A stretch of DNA of 64,000 nt from Arthrobacter beigongshangensis (GTDB taxonomy: Bacteria > Bacillota > Bacilli > Bacillales_A > Planococcaceae). Below the pieces are notes generated by a model that saw nothing but the letters and a program-made list of their open reading frames with translations, made no database searches and was not told where the DNA came from. Position numbers and translations under genes: made by a program. Positions 63,224-64,000 of the stretch are shown piece by piece (position 1 is the first letter of the stretch; each line of letters begins with the position of its first letter). The stretch covers positions 24,047-88,046 of the forward strand of contig NZ_JADHDX010000013.1 in assembly GCF_016820585.1 (NCBI RefSeq), written 5' to 3'.

Positions 63224-63383
63224 TCGCTAAAGCTTCCTTAATCAAAGCTGGTGTTATAGTGATCCCCGAATTGACGATATCGAGAGCCTTTTGTTGTAGT
63301 GAATGACTTAAACCTAAATTTTCAAGCTGCATGTTTTTTAATACACGGTTAAATTCAGGAGAATTTAATTGAATTTGCTTCAT
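63207..63383 (-). CDS. VbhA-like antitoxin of the Fic module
   Basis: A 58-residue helical protein ending in the start of the Fic gene. It has the VbhA pattern: a first helix ending QLENLGLS, then ALDIVNSGITITPALIKEAL. The Glu21-Asn22 pair fits the inhibitory (S/T)xxxE(G/N) motif except that Asn17 replaces the Ser/Thr. In class I modules this Glu blocks the ATP site of the Fic enzyme. GAGAGGAG precedes the ATG at 63383. Confidence 0.82.
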   Translation of the reverse strand: MKQIQLNSPEFNRVLKNMQLENLGLSHSLQQKALDIVNSGITITPALIKEALANGKVQ

Positions 63384-63598
63384 ATAAACGACTCCTCTCT
63401 ATAACTAAGTATAAGCTGAATGGGAGGATTTATCCACTTAATCGTGTGAAATTCAACTTTTTAAATCATCTAACATATTCACAGTATTGCTTCAACTCGA
63501 AGTGGGTTTGATGAATAGAATTGTTTCTTCGTTATCCAGAAAGCATAGATGTGCAGAAAGGTCTTTGGCTATAGGTGCGATTGTGGGTGCGAAATATT
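63384..63598. other. Gene-free stretch
   Basis: Upstream region of the Fic operon, about 215 bases. No reading frame with a ribosome site and no clear promoter could be selected. Confidence 0.5.
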
Positions 63599-63643
63599 CC
63601 TAACCCAAATGAAATGTGGTCATGCAATCTCATTTGGGTTAGG
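63599..63643. repeat. 14-bp inverted repeat
   Basis: CCTAACCCAAATGA (63599-63612) is the exact reverse complement of 63630-63643, with a 17-base loop. No T-run follows on either strand. Its owner is unknown. Confidence 0.7.
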
Positions 63644-64000
63644 CAGTTAAAACTGAAGGGGTATATCAACGCTAGCACGTTGTTGGTAAAAAACTGTGCG
63701 TGTGATAAGTTCGGCTAATAGGTGCAATAATTTGCCGTAACAGTTTTGTTGTAAAAGGACACCAACAAAGTGATTTTTCACCACTGAACGGCAAGATGTA
63801 TACCAGTAAATGAGGGGGGATTGCCATTTAACATCTTCTGGATCAATAAAGTTGTAGGGGTGTAAATATTTAGAATTACAAGTGTTAAACTTGTTGTAAT
63901 AATTTGATTGAATTATTATAAGTACGGTCTTCAACAATTGGATCTATGTCAATATCCTGGACACAAAAATGTTAAGTCGTTGTCAGAAACGGCATCCATT
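63644..64000. other. Uninterpreted end of the window
   Basis: A reverse-strand frame (63647-63937, 96 codons) is rich in Tyr, Asn and Cys but has no ribosome site and no known motif. The last 55 bases begin near 63948 with TGTCAATATCCTGGACAC, which has the look of an insertion-sequence end. This is a guess that only the adjacent sequence can test. Confidence 0.3.

Noticed and set aside
63647..63937. 96-codon reverse frame
   Set aside because: There is no ribosome site, no motif and biased composition; too weak to call a gene.

Overview
The window looks like chromosomal DNA of a low-GC Gram-positive bacterium of the order Bacillales, most likely the Planococcaceae (Sporosarcina-like; this is an inference). 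Supporting signs are AGGAGG-type ribosome binding sites with frequent TTG and GTG starts, T-run terminators, a T-box leader, LexA boxes of the GAAC-N4-GTTC type, and a gene order that follows the Bacillus subtilis ccdA-yneJ-yneK / citB-yneP-yneQ / yneR-plsY / parE-parC neighbourhood.

Layout. 0-3.9 kb: housekeeping enzymes (YbaK-type deacylase, NamA, cysteine hydrolase, NUDIX hydrolase). 3.8-11.9 kb: an accessory stretch of short genes (GNAT acetyltransferases, NUDIX, GrpB, YdcF, tiny membrane proteins, lipoproteins) with decayed genes, including a partial duplication and a frameshift. 12.2-19.5 kb: two ECF sigma factor operons, one with an anti-sigma/GerMN/DUF4652 fusion, the other with an anti-sigma/PadR fusion and an FtsW/RodA-like protein; between them are an AlkD-like repair protein and a Qnr-like pentapeptide protein. 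19.6-25.1 kb: proC under a proline T-box, YdjG/YdjI-like envelope proteins, MBL hydrolase and SDR. 25.2-26.9 kb: paiA/paiB with a MarR regulator and palindromic operators. 27-30.2 kb: an SOS patch (uvrX and a yolD-like gene with LexA boxes) enclosing a 27-residue holin-like type I toxin. 30.9-36.7 kb: a BmrCD-like heterodimeric ABC exporter, then ccdA, a thioredoxin, ccdC and yneK. 36.9-43.3 kb: SCO protein, lytic transglycosylase, nicotinamidase, aconitase, yneP and yneQ.

43.4-55.6 kb holds the most interesting unit: a 12-kb cassette placed between yneQ and yneR, which are close neighbours in B. subtilis. It has a 1067-residue MalT-like ATPase/BTAD activator, a Liv-type ABC importer (five genes), and four enzymes (KASIII-like enzyme with an altered catalytic triad, alpha/beta hydrolase, FabG-like reductase, acyl-CoA ligase). 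An 11-bp-period direct repeat just upstream of a weak -10 and a cre-like site precede the importer. I infer an activator-controlled, catabolite-repressed uptake and CoA-dependent breakdown pathway for an unknown carboxylic or hydroxy acid.

55.6-64 kb: yneR, plsY, parE-parC, an MFS transporter, and a Fic toxin with an overlapping VbhA-like antitoxin; the last 600 bases hold no gene that I trust.

A dispersed, hairpin-forming intergenic repeat family occurs four times (23.2, 36.2, 38.2 and 39.6 kb), and there are two short-period tandem repeats (42 bp near position 50, 21 bp at 19.6 kb).
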